A DNA stretch of 64,000 nucleotides from Sphagnum compactum (taxonomy: Eukaryota; Bryophyta; Sphagnopsida; Sphagnales): assembly GCA_965153455.1 (NCBI GenBank), contig OZ234504.1:310001-374000 (forward strand), written 5' to 3'. The position numbers and the translations under genes were made by a program. How positions within the stretch are numbered: position 1 is the first letter of the stretch; each line of letters starts with the position of its first letter. Shown in pieces: positions 10,675 to 23,110 of the stretch. A model generated the notes under the pieces. The model did not search any database, was not told the origin of the DNA, and saw nothing but the letters and a program-made list of their open reading frames with translations.

Positions 10675-11508
10675 TAGTGATAAGAAGGTCCATATCAAGT
10701 CCCACAAGCTCTAGAAGTTGAAAGCCATCCATGGCGGGCATGTACACATCATTGATGACTGTTTCAAACTTGTCTTTGTCTTCCCTCGGTCCCTTCGATG
10801 CCTTGGTCGCCTTCTCGCATGTTGTAATTAAATGAAAATACAGAGATGTGCTACAATTGAAAAACCCCAACTTTCCACCATTTTTATTTCTACGTGCAAT
10901 CCTTGTTGAATAAAACTCATTGTTCAGTGACTCCACCTCTCTAAGTTGATTAAAATCCTTCCAGAAGCACATGCTATGTTCTTGAGACATTTGCACCGGC
11001 TACTAAAATAATTTTGGGAATAGATGTGTCCAAATTACAACCAAGTTCAGCCACTAACAACCCATTTATGATGATAATATAGAAGAAATCACAAAGGCTG
11101 AAGATAGGGTAAACATTTGATAGCATAGAGCAAAGCTCTCGAGGAAGAAATCAATGGCAATATGGGAGACTTCATTATGTTCTATGCACATAAGCTCCCA
11201 GACCTTCAAGTTGAGAACACAAAATTTGGCTCGAGAATATGGACACATCAAAAGCAAGGACTGGCAGAGAAGCGGATTGTAATAGGAACATTGGTGTAAC
11301 ATTCATTCCAAAATCATAAGACAAATCGGATCATTGTCGACTACAAGAACACGCAGGTCGGTTAGAAATTCATCCAGAGAGCCTATATCTTTATGATAAT
11401 TGTGGGCCTGCATCATATTGTGCATGCTGGTGGGGGCATTTCCATGAGGCCTCTTTTGTGAACGATTGGTTCCACCACCACACTGTTGTTGTTGTCATTG
11501 TTGCTCAT
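10675..11508 (-). pseudogene. Type-B response regulator receiver domain, pseudogene
   Basis: On the minus strand an N terminus (ATG at 11508, MSNNDNNNSVVVEP) leads to LRVLVVDNDPICLMILE near 11310-11370, followed by TGA where the family has an arginine codon, then MLHQCSY. About 450 bases later (10675-10830) come TTCEKATKAS, then VINDVYMPAMDGFQLLELVG and a GTAAG donor-like site at 10674. This is the receiver domain of plant type-B (ARR) regulators, which take phosphate from histidine phosphotransfer proteins in cytokinin signalling. The acceptor Asp is kept in NDVYMPAMDGF. A stop after ACTI in the N terminus, the TGA, and the lack of later exons (DNA-binding GARP domain) show it is dead. Intron retention points to copying as DNA. 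Confidence 0.8.
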
Positions 11509-11529
11509 GGCCTGGCGATAACTGGCGTG

Positions 11530-13195
11530 AAAGTGGATGTTAAACACATGCCATGGTTAGCTGGTCACCACGATCCCTAATTCTTGCACTCTGTACCAAT
11601 TTTGAGTACCTGCCAACCAAGGCGCACACAACGATGGGGGCAGTGCAGCATCATCAACCACAACCCCCAAGGTTTGGAGATGGCCTGGAGGATCACAACG
11701 TGTTGCCATGTACCTGGGTGTTGCCTTGCAATAGAGAGAACCCTCAATTCCTTTGATTCCTGGACAAAAAATGTTGCACCCAATTAATTCAGAGTTCAGC
11801 TGTGGCAAAGTGGAGGAGTGGTCCATGGGCAAAGTGATCCAAAACATAGGAACGCTACAAGTGTTTAGACACATTTAACAGAAGGTCGTTTTATGGACTT
11901 GGATTTCACACTCTGGGGCACGGGTATCTGGAGTGCAACCATGAGGAGCAAGCAACAGACAATAAAAAAAATACCATTGGTGTGCAATTGTTGGGATGTG
12001 GCTCTCTGAGCCACTGGGTAGGTGTGGCGAGTACATATAATGAGAGTCAAAAACACAATCCTGCACTGGAAGCATAGTTATGACATTCTTGGTGCGAGAA
12101 TGTTATGGAAGCCCAAAGAAGCAAGAATTTTAACGAATTTTATAGATCAACCAGTGTAATTTGGTAAACATTCGCGGGTCAAGAATGTTTTGACAAGGTG
12201 GTAAATGAAGAATTTTAAAGAATTTTAATGTGCAAAATGAAGAATGTCATCACTAGGACTGGAAGTTGGAAATAACTATAGCACGAAATCGAAAATTTCT
12301 TAGAGAATGGCAAGGCTGGACGAGCTTTGTGTGAGACAGACAAAGCTCAATGAGAGAGAGAATGATGGAGAGGGAGGGTAGCAAACCAAACGCTGTAGGA
12401 GCTCCCAACGCACTAACGACATTTTTTGGCTCTGCAAAAAATGCAACATGAGATAGAAGCGACTACTAGTTAGCAAGCAACACAAAGATGAGTACTAAAG
12501 ATAATTATGGAAAGGTTGTAATTTGTTGTTCTACAATCTTTCTATAAGTTTCAAGCATTGAAATTTAAGTTGGAAATCATGAAAAAAGGCTAAATAGAAA
12601 GCAAACTTGGGTTGTATTCGCGAGCTTCTTGAGCTTTTGTTTTTCTCTTTAAACCATAGAGAAGGACATTCAATGATCACATGTATAGGATCGGTAGATG
12701 CTAACAAAATGGCCTTGAGAAAATACCTTCAGGCAATCTGCTCTGATGAACAATAGAGCCTTTAAAACGCACCAACTCTCTCCCTGAGTGCAAGTTTCCT
12801 CCTTTGCTCAACGACATCACTAAAAGTCGATCCAAGAACGACAACTTAGAACGCGAGAAAGAAACACACAACCTTTAACCTAAATGCTAAAGCATTGAGA
12901 TGCTTGAAGAAAGTTTTTCCTCTCGATCACGAAACCCCCTAAACCTTATCCTTCTTGGTTTTTTCATGATCGACATTTTTGGTTATAAAAATAATAATTT
13001 AATAGCCCCCTCCCCTCCCCTACAAACTTGGGATTCTTCCTTTTTTCCTGTTGGTCCATTGGCCTCCAATACTCAAGCACCTCAACATTTCATACACAAA
13101 ATCCGGCTCTAAACTTCCCCACTTTTCATTAGTTAGTAGGCCTTATGGTTGCCGGAAAAATTTGGTGCATATTATTTGTGTCCCAAAATTTCATT
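11530..13195. other. Anonymous intergenic DNA
   Basis: No recognised gene. Overlapping ORFs near 11557-11874 in several frames look like chance. No clear repeat structure. Confidence 0.55.
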
Positions 13196-13204
13196 AATTT
13201 TCCC

Positions 13205-14095
13205 AAAATTGTATTAGTTTTAATAAATTTAATTTATTTAGGTTAGTTTAGCCAAGTTCAAATTAACTTAGTCGAACTGAATTTAATTAGGCAAGTTTAA
13301 GTTAGTTTAACTAAATTTAGTTTATTTTAACTAAGATAAAATGAATTAAACCAACCCTAAACCCCCCCTCCCCCCATAATGAACTTGTAAAAAATAATCA
13401 ACCCCCTCCCCCTCCCATCCCCCTTCAACATTTTAACCCTAAAAAAAACCCTCACCCCCCTTCCATCCCCTTTCAACATTTCAAAAGAAAAAAAACCATG
13501 ACCCCCCTCCCTAGCCACTCAATAATGAAAAAAAAAATTTAAGAAAAAAACTAACCCCTTTCCCCTCCTCTTTCCACATGTCAAGTGAAGGGAAAAAAAA
13601 ACATTAACCTCCACCCCCTCCCCCTCAATAGGAAAAGAAATCAAAATAAATAAGTAAAGGTGCACCCCTTCCCCATGAACAATCAAAAAACTAAAACAAT
13701 TCACCTTGCCCCCTTCAACAGTAAAAAAATAATTTACAAAAGTTACAAATAATAAAAATAATAATAAAAAGTAACAAAAGGTGAACCTTCAACAATAAAA
13801 AGTAATTTACAAAAATTACAAGTAGTAAAAAAAAGTAATAAAATGTGAAAAAGGTCAACAAAAAACAACCCCACACTATGCTCAAACAGCCCCGCATTAT
13901 AGTGGGTTTTTGGTGGTCAAACAACCCCGAGTCCTTGACCTTAGGAGTGTAATGCTCAGATCATATGTATAGGTCAACATAAACAGCCTCGCACTATGCT
14001 TAAACAGCCCTGCATTACAGTGGGTTTTTAATGGTCAAACAGCCCCTAGCCCCTGACCTTACGAGTGTAATGCTCAGATCATATGTATAGGCCAC
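13205..14095. repeat. C-rich/A-rich repeat, copy 1
   Basis: Starts with TTAGTTTAGCCAAG-like words, then alternates CCCCCTCCC runs with A-rich runs, then has a tail with AGTGGGTTTTT...GTGTAATGCTCAGATCATATG. The tail is duplicated in tandem (about 13860-13975 and 13976-14095). The same succession recurs at 25140-25750, 25755-26342 and 35395-36044, all in the same orientation. Confidence 0.8.
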
Positions 14096-16140
14096 TTGAC
14101 AAGACTTGTAATCTTCACTATCCTACCATCACATTTTGCATATGGCACATAACCATAGTTTCTAAAATATAAATTAGAGAAGTTGGTGTGATGTAACCTG
14201 ATTGCCATTACAGCTTGGGGATTATAAAGAATTGGTAGAAACTTCTTCTATTGTATGTGGAGGGCACCTTTACCTCCAGCAAAATTTCTGCCTCAATCAA
14301 CAAAAGTGTCACCTTTTGCCTCCTCTTTTTGGAGGGGTGCATTATGAGAATTCTCTGTTGCCCTTTGATGTTGCCTCAAGTAGGCACTTAATTTTGGTAA
14401 CCCCCATCCACAAGCCTTACTTACCACTTCAAATATAATTTTGTTGAAAGTTGTACACCAAGATGTCTCACTGACTTCTTACCAAACATACGTTTTCATC
14501 CCAAATTTGCATCTGTAATTATTATTTGTAGATCAATTCTTTTTGAAATTGTCTTTCCTTTAGGGAAATTGGTATGCTTTGAGAATGATAAATCTGAATA
14601 TACTTGAGCTAGTTTTGTGTCTCCAAGTTGTCAAGACCAAAAATGAATTCTGTGGCCATGAAGGATATCACTAATCTTTACAAGCGATTGATTTTTATTA
14701 GAAATTTGTGCCTGACTTGGACAAAAACCATGTAATTACTGGATCACCGTTCAACAATCTCCATTTTATTTTTCTTTTATAATAACAATTTGGTGAATTC
14801 ATGTTATGAGCACTATGGGATTATTTTGCATATTGTGATTTTACAAAGTGATGAATGGATGGGTTTCACATTTGTTTCAGCTTCTTGCAATCTTCAAAAT
14901 TAGATTATAGTATACAGCTTTTTTGAGTATACATTTTGTGAATGTTATTTTTGTGCTAACTAATATTCTAATTGTTATTCCCATTTGCTTTCAAAACAAC
15001 ACAATTCAAAATATTGAATTTTGACCCAAGAAATGTAGTGTTATTTCACACATGAATAATGTAAAAAAAGCTGAATGCTATTGAACTAAATTTATGATGA
15101 AAAGTTGACAAATCAATTGTGTATATTTACAACAATGACTGGGAGGTGAATTGATCACCCCTATGTTGTGATGCTTTATTCATAGGTTGCAATTTTTGTC
15201 TAAACCTTGAGTGTTCCCATGTTGTAAAAGATTACCCTGACAACGCAAAAAAGGATTTCTCAAATTAGCATAACATTTTGCTCTCCAATTCAAAATATAA
15301 TGAATTAAAAAAATGTACATCATTATTGTATCCTACTTTCTAATCACCCACTGAATTTTTAAAATAAAAATCAGCCAATATTAATAAAGTAATATTGATG
15401 CAAAATATATTAGAAAATAAACCCCCCCCCAATAATAATTTGGACCTTTCAAATTTGTTTTCATGTATTGGATTGTTGTTATGGACGGACTTGTAGAAAT
15501 TTTATCATATATTTTACTATGGATCATTATAATGGCATATGTTTGATTAAAAATAAATGAATTGTGAAACCCTATTTCTTAGTGTGAGAGTAGATAATAC
15601 TCAAAATTGTAAGGGTTTATGCAACCCAAGTGACATTTCTTAGTAAAAATAGAGAAATAGGTATTAAGAAGATCCTTGCATTTTTTTGATTTCTTATTAT
15701 TATTATTATTGTTTTGCATGCAACATGTAAGCACTAGCTTACTAAGGCAACTTAGTTGCCTTAGTGATTACTGATTATTGTTTTCTTTGTACCTAAACAC
15801 AAACATATGAGACTATTAAAACATTTAACTAACACTTTACTCAAAATTAAGCTCTTCAAAACAATTAAAAGCTCCCAAATCCCATTCAAACAATGTCATT
15901 GGCCTTATAAGCTTTTTTTGCAACCCGACTAAAGTCTACTACACAAACCCTATACAATAGTACTATAACTTTTGTTAACCCTTGACAATGTTAATAAATA
16001 TAATCCCATTTTCATCACACATTCAAACTCCACTTCAAAAGGTTGGATTGCATTAACATAAATAAAAAAAATACAACACATTGGAAGCAGATTTGTTTTT
16101 CAAATTTTGGTGGTTTTTCCCAACAAAAATATCAAATAAT
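14096..16140. other. A+T-rich intergenic DNA
   Basis: No gene recognised. The only clear structure is a perfect short hairpin at 15741-15765. Confidence 0.6.
15741..15765. repeat. Perfect hairpin, 11-bp arms
   Basis: ACTAAGGCAAC and GTTGCCTTAGT are separated by TTA. It is isolated, with no neighbouring gene. Confidence 0.7.
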
Positions 16141-16149
16141 TGTCTGTTC

Positions 16150-16480
16150 ATCCAGGAACATATAACCGAGATGATAACATGAAGGTTCTTTCCCAATTTC
16201 TAAGGACCGCTAGCAACTAAACATTAACAAGATGATAACCCACCGCTATCTTTCCCAATTTCTAGGAACCGCCCAACATTGCCAAATTTTTCATGACCTA
16301 GGTGGGGACAAGTGAACATGCAACTGAGCTGATAACCGGAACGTAGATTCCCTATTTCTAAAAATCACCTAACATTGATAAAAGCCAACAACTTGGTGGC
16401 AAGTGAATAGATAACCGAAATGATAACCAGCGGATATTTACCCCTAGGTAATCCTAGAAACCGCCCAACACATTATTAGG
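16150..16480. repeat. Degenerate tandem repeat upstream of the ELO pseudogene
   Basis: About four loose units of 80-110 bases each carry GATAACC, then CCCAATTTCTA/CCTATTTCTA, then CCGCC/CACC and AACATT. They stop about 200 bases before the ELO start. Confidence 0.55.
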
Positions 16481-16675
16481 GTGAAAAAAAAACCCCTAAT
16501 GAACAGAATGAGATCACCAGACCGTTGCTATAGGAGTTTCATTGCACTTCTCATTGCCGTAGCAAAAAAAACATTGCGAAAAAGTTCAGCACAGAGTGCT
16601 ATTGTTCATCTTCTTTGAGGAGGAGGTGCCGGCGGAGGAGGAGGATATGGTTTCTTGTTCGTCGGGGTCCCCACG

Positions 16676-17510
16676 ATGGAGTTCACCTCCTCTTGTCTCA
16701 AGAAGCAGTCCTAGGGCAAGTCTGCAGCAATTCACAACTTCGAATGGAACAGGGAAACGACATGGGGCTCGTCGTTCAAATTTTTGCTTGCTGTAGTGTT
16801 CGGCTATGTCGCGGTGATCCAAGCTCTCAGTGCATTGCTTGCAAGAAGATAGAATGTCATTCCGCTAGGCTACATCCCGACATTGCACAATCTGTTGTTG
16901 GTGGTGGGATTGGCAATAATGTTCCTAGGTTGTCTCCAAGCGACAGTGGTAGAAGTTGAACGAAGCAGTTGGGTATGGGGAGGTCCAAAACATAACATAG
17001 ATCGAGTTTTGTTTTTTCCTGTGGGGAAACGAGCTGCAGGTGCTGTTTTTTTTTGGTCTTATGTGTACTACTTGAGCAAGTTTTACGAGCTTCTCGACAC
17101 ATTCATCTTGATCCTCAAGAAAAGACTGCTCACTTTTCTGCATGTGTTCCATCATGCCACGGTCATCGTCATGCGCTATTTATGGCTGCAATTTCTGCAG
17201 TTGCTTCCGATCATCGCTCTTCTCACCAATACCATCGTGCATTTGATCATGTACTCCTTATACTTCTTTTGCAGCATCAACCATCCTCCTCCTTGAGAAA
17301 GTGGTCACCAATCTCCAGACTGTATAGTTCTTCTTCAGTTTTGTTCGTTCTATTGCCACTTTGTGGCTGCATTTCAAGGGGAGGAGGGATGGTGGAGGAT
17401 GATCTAGTATGTATGCTTAACTTTTCAATGATTTCTTCAACATCACTTCGCTACTCCTTTTCTTCAATTTCCATAGCAAGCAATATGGAGCAAAAAGCAG
17501 AAGTCGCTAG
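16676..17510 (+). pseudogene. ELO-type very-long-chain fatty acid elongase, pseudogene
   Basis: ELO proteins are ER membrane 3-ketoacyl-CoA synthases. From ATG 16676 the frame reads FEWNRETTWGSSFKFLLAV, then PLGYIPTLHNL, membrane segments, WVWGGPKHN, YYLSKFYELLDTF, the catalytic histidine box HVFHH, TNTIVHLIMYSLYFFC and, after a frameshift near 17296, VVTNLQTV-stop-FFFSFV. The C terminus FNDFFNITSLLLFFNFHSKQ ends at a stop at 17508. Length and order fit a full intronless ELO of about 275 residues. Breaks: TAG at 16712, TAG at 16850 (after ALLARR), frameshift after NHPPP, and TAG where the family has Gln (IVQF). The catalytic core (16883-17296) is still open. No intron is visible, so a retrocopy is possible, although plant ELO genes often lack introns. 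Confidence 0.88.
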
Positions 17511-19586
17511 AGCAGCGGCCTCAGTCATAAGCAAGCATGACTCAACTCTCCTCCGCCCCACTTTGTTACTTTGTATGGATGGTCTTGTAATGGGTGCAAT
17601 GAAGTAGTAGCTCTTTGTAATTCTCTGAACCAGGGAAAAAAAAAATTTGATTCTCAAAAGAAAAAAAATGCAACCCATTCTTGGTTTGGAAAGCAAAATG
17701 TAGATTGCTCTATATTGAATCTTGGTATGGAAACAAGATGTGCATCCATTTTTTCTTGGTCTAAAATCAGAATTTTTTTGTGTTAAGCTTTTGATCTCAA
17801 AAGCAAGCACATGTGCAATCAAAGTCTTGGGTCTAAAAGTAAAACATATATGCATCACTTTTGGATCAACGTGTGCTATTCAAGTGTGTGCACTCTTAAA
17901 GGGTCTATCTCTTTCTCTCTTGCTTGAATATTGCAATTCTTTTTAGCCCTAGAAATTCTTGTTTGGAGGAGGGGAAAAAGCATTTGATGCTTGTAGCAAT
18001 CAATCTATGTGTTGACTTTTGCCACATTCTTTCCTGGTTTGGCAATGACCCTTTCTTGCCTTGTCTCTCGCCACTTTTTCTTAGTTTTGCAATGATGCTC
18101 AACTGTCAGCTTCTCTTCTCTCTTCTGCTTGCGCTCTTGTTAAGAGGTAGCAATTCCTATTTGGTGGGGAGTTCTCCAAAACTCAAATGAACATCATTTG
18201 CTTTGTTTTGTCTTCTGTTTTCAACCCTATGTGGAAGAAATCCTGTAGGAGACCTTTTATGGACTATTCATTTGAACTGGGTTCTGTAGCACCATTTTCT
18301 GAAAATTTCAATTGAGGATCTCGACTTTCACCATTCAATGATGCAGTGCAAAGGGCTTTTAGGCCTATCCAAGTCACTGGGGTTTGGATTCTTGTGACAC
18401 ACTGCTGCTGAACAGCATAAAGTCATCTGAGGAGGTAGGAATTACCATCACTGATCACAGTTTTTTTTACCATTTGCATAGTTTCAACAAGTTTGGAATT
18501 GTATTGCTTGCCATGTCTTGAAAGCCATGTGCAGAATGTGAGCAGTTCTCTCCAGCAAAAGTTTGTAGTACAAAAAAAAGTACCTTTTTTCCATTTTGTA
18601 TATGTGGGTTTAGCAAAGTCTAATTTCAGAAGACTTGCCTTAGATTGTAGGCGTGCTATGCCAGGAGGTAATGGTTCATTTTCTTTGTGAAAGTGTTTGG
18701 ACTTTGTTTAGAACTTTGCAAACACATTAATGCACCAACTAACACAATGGGATGGTGGGTTGTGTGTACAACATATTTGTTGGGGGTGCCCCATGAGAAG
18801 TGTTGTCTTCGATGCCATGCAGCCCCACAAATCTGGTATCCAGGGTCAGGTCTGATCCCCTTAATTTTTCACCTTTGTAACCCTTTTGTTTTGAAGAGCA
18901 GATAAGCTATCTTAGCAAACAGACAACTCTAGGAAACCACCAAAACTGTTGGGTTAGGCTGGGATAAGTAGATATGCCTCTGAATGCCCAATTGCAATAT
19001 GCACACTACACTATAGTAGATTATGATGCTTATGTTTCAAGTGTTATCTGCCTAGTGTTGAATGTTTGAGAGTCTGCATCTTATCTTCTCCAATTGCAGC
19101 CCAAAAGATTCTGAACCTTAAGGCCAAAAAGAGCAATTTTACTCAAATCTCAGGCCTCTCACATCTAGTGCACAACAATTTAATTACAGAAGTCAACCCA
19201 CATAGTAGTGCTTCTACATGACCATGACTGCCTGAGGAATACTTTGTGACTTGTATTTTCGATGATGCTTTTACATGGAGGTGTTTATGATAGAAGCTTC
19301 TATTGGTTTGTGGGATTTGGGTAGGCTGGGACCTAGTTTTGGGATGAGACCTTGGAACGAGAGCTGTGGTAAGGCTGACTAGTAGGAGCCACACTTGACA
19401 TGCCATTTTATCTTTTTGTCATTTTCTGATCTGGAATTCTTTCATGCATGCATTGCAGGTCCAACCTATTTGTTTGTGGGCATGTTGAACAGTCCAATTG
19501 AAATCATAAACTTTCAAGTTGGTAGTATGCATAAACAAACTTGATTTCAATCCATGTCTGTGTTTTGTTGCGTGATGGGTCTGCAG
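17511..19586. other. Anonymous DNA, possibly old introns
   Basis: No coding region I can name. The stretch could hold decayed upstream exons of the VIR3-like gene that follows, but I found none. Confidence 0.5.
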
Positions 19587-20474
19587 GTACTATATAGTAT
19601 TGTTTGCAGGAATCGCAGCAGAAGCATTGGTATATGGAGATGCTGAAGGGGGTGAAAACAATGAAAACCTATACAAAGCACTTGTCTTTCAACTCCGCCT
19701 TCCTTGGGGTCCAAGCAAGGTAGGAAATGTCATCTCTTTGTATCAATTTTATATTGTCCAACCCTCAATGTTGGAACCTTGAGTCTTGGTTTGAGTCTGT
19801 GTCCATCTGTACTGGATTCTAAGGTGGGTCCATCCATGATTATAAATGGCCAAATGATCAGTATACAGAAAGAAAGCATGAAGGGGTGGTGAATGGGCTA
19901 GGTGATGGCATGCCTTGGCCTCAGCCTTTAATTCAGTGGGAGGTAACTATACTTCACTATATGGTTTGAAACACCAAAGATTCTCTCAAACCAAACATGA
20001 ATCAAACCATATGACTGTGGATGCATGTTCCTAATCAATTGTTTTTTTAATGCATTGTAACTGGCATTTGTTCTCTAAAACATACTCAAGGTTGAGGTTT
20101 TACTATCAAGTAGCCCATCAATGGACCAATGACACTTTTCAGTCCTTTATACTTGTAATTATCCCACTTGACTGTTATCATTGCCCTTGTGATAACTGCC
20201 TGGTAAATTACAGCCTTGGCATCATTCTAGGAGGCACAGCTCTTTAGTGGCAGCACATTAGGTCTTTTAGCTTCTATCATAGTGGTAGACTTACCAACAT
20301 TTTTTTTGTGCAACGCAGATGTCAAATCAGGCACGATGGGCAGTTCCACAGGCTTTTAATCTACTTTAGCAGCATTGAAACGTACCTGATGCGTTGGTTA
20401 AGGCATTGGGGGAGAATTTAGCGTTAAGCTCTCTTGTGGAGACCATTCAGACCACAATGGCAGCTCAAGAATAA
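19587..20474 (+). pseudogene. VIR3-like (FtsH/M41-related chloroplast protein) 3' exons, pseudogene
   Basis: Exon 1 (19587-19719, after ctgcag and before GTAGG) reads YYIVLFAGIAAEALVYGDAE, then GGENNENLYKALVFQLRLPW. Exon 2 (20319-20474, after acgcag) reads MSNQARWAVPQAFNLL, a TAG, further codons with a TGA, then ALVKALGENLALSSLVETIQ and a TAA. The lengths, one base plus 44 codons and then 52 codons, join in phase. This matches, from memory, the C-terminal part of a plant plastid protein family related to FtsH zinc proteases (VIRESCENT3 type). Two in-frame stops in exon 2 and the absence of upstream exons mark it as a dead fragment. The intron is kept, so it was not copied from mRNA. Confidence 0.65.
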
Positions 20475-21677
20475 AACTGGACACTTATGCTGATGAAGCC
20501 TAGAAGTCCATTGCACCATTACCTGCTTGGTTCTCATTTTGAGGTTTGGCATATTCAAGGTGTTGGTTAGCAAACCCACCCCAATATTGTGCAGCAAAGA
20601 TCCTTTTACAATGGTTTGCCTATATATGCAGCTGGATATTAGGTTGGATGTAGTTCCTTAATTGTAGAAATTGCTAAGCAAAAATTGTGCAAAATTTCAG
20701 ACTGCAAGAGGGGTCCTAACTAGTCCAAGGCATTTGCAACTAGTTTAGTTACATGTGTTACTTTTGATGGTCCCTAAATAAGTGAAAGACCATATCTTTT
20801 GTTCATACTGCTAGTTTCTTTGTTCTTCTTTCTAGTTCTACCTTTCTATGCTGTTGCTCTTCAACTTTCTTCAATCCTTCTCTATAAGTTTGTCTTTTGA
20901 GTTCAAGGAAAAGGTTAATCCTTGTTCTGGCCTTCCCAATCATGGGTATGGTGATTTCTTGATTCTCAAAAGAGTTATTAACTGAACCCTATTTCAATAT
21001 TCAAGAAAAGTGGGTGGTCTGAAGGTGAAAAGTTTGTGAAGTAGGAAAAGATAAAGTCCATACAAGGGGTGTAGCTCCAAGAGTGCAATTTTTTACACCT
21101 GGAGGTCAAATTGGGGGTGGAAACATCTTTCATAAATCAAACGTTCTATTGACATTGTGGATGTCTCGATTTTTTGGTTAGACTCAGCAAGTCTAGCTTG
21201 TGTCTTGTTGTAGGAGTGCTACAGTGTTATAGCATTGTCCTGCATTGGTTATGCAGAGTGCACCAAGAGTGGGAATTATTTTGTTTTCTGTTTGGGGTTT
21301 GTGCCCATTAGTGCGGTTGATTTGAAGAACAATTTTCAAGGCAATTGTGCAATAGCAGATCCATTTGGTTGGATTAAAGGGCAGTTCCACAAAAGTTTTC
21401 TCTATCCGATTTTCTTCGCTAATGTCCCATGTGTCGTCATGCTACAAATGTTAAGAGGTTGTGTCTTGGATGTGCTTCCAGAGAAATGATAGAAAGTGGC
21501 TTGAGAGCCGTACTCACAAAATTATGCTGTCTTATATGTGACCCATACTTCTTTGGATTGGGATTATCCTTATTTATAGGTATTGTGCAAGATTTCACCC
21601 AAATATATTTCTAATCCTAGATAATGATACATTATTGCCTTGCTGGAATCCAAGTTTCCACATATCCTAATTTCAGT
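20475..21677. other. Anonymous intergenic DNA
   Basis: Nothing recognised; short ORFs on both strands look random. Confidence 0.55.
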
Positions 21678-22419
21678 AGTGCAATGATTGGTTACTAATT
21701 TCACATCTTTGGGCACAAGCAAGATGGAAGGAGCTCCATATGTTGTTGTTTGTTGCTCTATTGTTTTTGCAAGGAGCAGACATGATTCTAGCTAGGTTGT
21801 GGATAGTAGAGCATGAATTGACAATCTTGGAATTTGGAGCATTTGACCAAGGTCGGACATATGATGCCACATTGTCCCCGACATGGACATTTTGATCATG
21901 ACATTAAACAGGCACAAAACTATCTTGCTCAATTGCTTCCAATGAATCCTTAGTCATTTCTAGACTCCCATCTTCTTTTCCACAAAAATAAGCTAGATCC
22001 AACCCTCTATTGATAAGGCATGTAAAATGTTCTTCATTTTGAGGAAGCTATTTTGGTAATCATTCAAAAGGAATTTGCATCTTGAAAATGAGACAAAGAC
22101 GTTCGATGGATTGTTGTGGAGTTCCAAGAATATTGATCGTTATCCAATGTTTTGCTAGGTGAATGTGACTTGTTGATCTACAAATTAGAGAGTGAGCTAG
22201 CTTGTCAAGAGAAGAGGATACTCTCTTTACAGAAGAATATAAGAGTAATCCTTTTTTTTCTTTTTTTTTTCCTAAAAATTTTCAAGTTTTTCAATTTATC
22301 ATGTAAATGCCTTTTGCTTAGTCTTTTTAAATAATTGTAAATGCTTGTAAATGCCATGTATGTGTAATTCTTAATTTTTTAAAAAAATTTGAGCTATATT
22401 ATTAGATTTATTGGTTTGT

Positions 22420-23110
22420 TGTAATGTTCATTGTAAAAATTAATTTATAAGCAATAGTTTTAAAAATTCATTTCAATATGAGCTCACTTCCACATATAAT
22501 TTTTGATGTTATTAGATGAGTTTTCACAAACATTATTTTTTAATTGATTGGTTAAACAATGTTTTTGGGGGTTAGGTTTTACTTAATGGTTGCTAACAAT
22601 TTGGTTGGCTTATTGGTCACTAAACTTGTTAGCTAGTTCTTATCTTGTGACATCATGCATGTAATTTAATTTCACCAAATTCATGTTCAAATGAAATGGA
22701 TTTCCAAAATTTTAGTGGGCATTGGACCTTGTAAAGACCTATTAAATTGTCTATTCAAAAACATATATACAACAAATGAATTTGTATCGTCACTACCCAT
22801 TGTAAAAATAATTATATAAAAAATAATATTAGAAATTCATTTCAATATGAGCTCATTTACATGTATAATTTCTTATGTTATTACATGAGGCCCCACAAAC
22901 ATTGTTTTTTAGCTGATTGGTTGCACAATGTTTATGGGGGTTAGGTTTTACCTAGAGCTTGTTGATAGTTTGGTCGACTCTTTGGTCATTGAATTTGTCG
23001 GCTAATTTTTATTTTGTGACATCATGCATGTAATCTAATTTCACGAAATTGATGCTCAAATGAAATGGATTTATAAAATTTTAATTGACATTGGACCTTG
23101 TAAAGACTTG
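22420..23110. repeat. Internal tandem duplication in R2 copy 1 (~365 bp)
   Basis: Both units carry TTCATTTCAATATGAGCTCA, TGATGTTATTAGATGAG-like text, GTTTTTGGGGGTTAGGTTTTA-like text and GTGACATCATGCATGTAAT. R2 copy 2 has a single unit (about 30890-31205). Confidence 0.8.

Noticed and set aside
17053-17607. 184-codon ORF overlapping the ELO pseudogene
   Set aside because: Out of frame with the ELO residues; open by chance across the frameshift.
20205-20247. LVNYSLGIILGGTAL as an additional VIR3-like exon
   Set aside because: It lies inside the intron between the two clear exons, lacks matching splice signals and is out of order.
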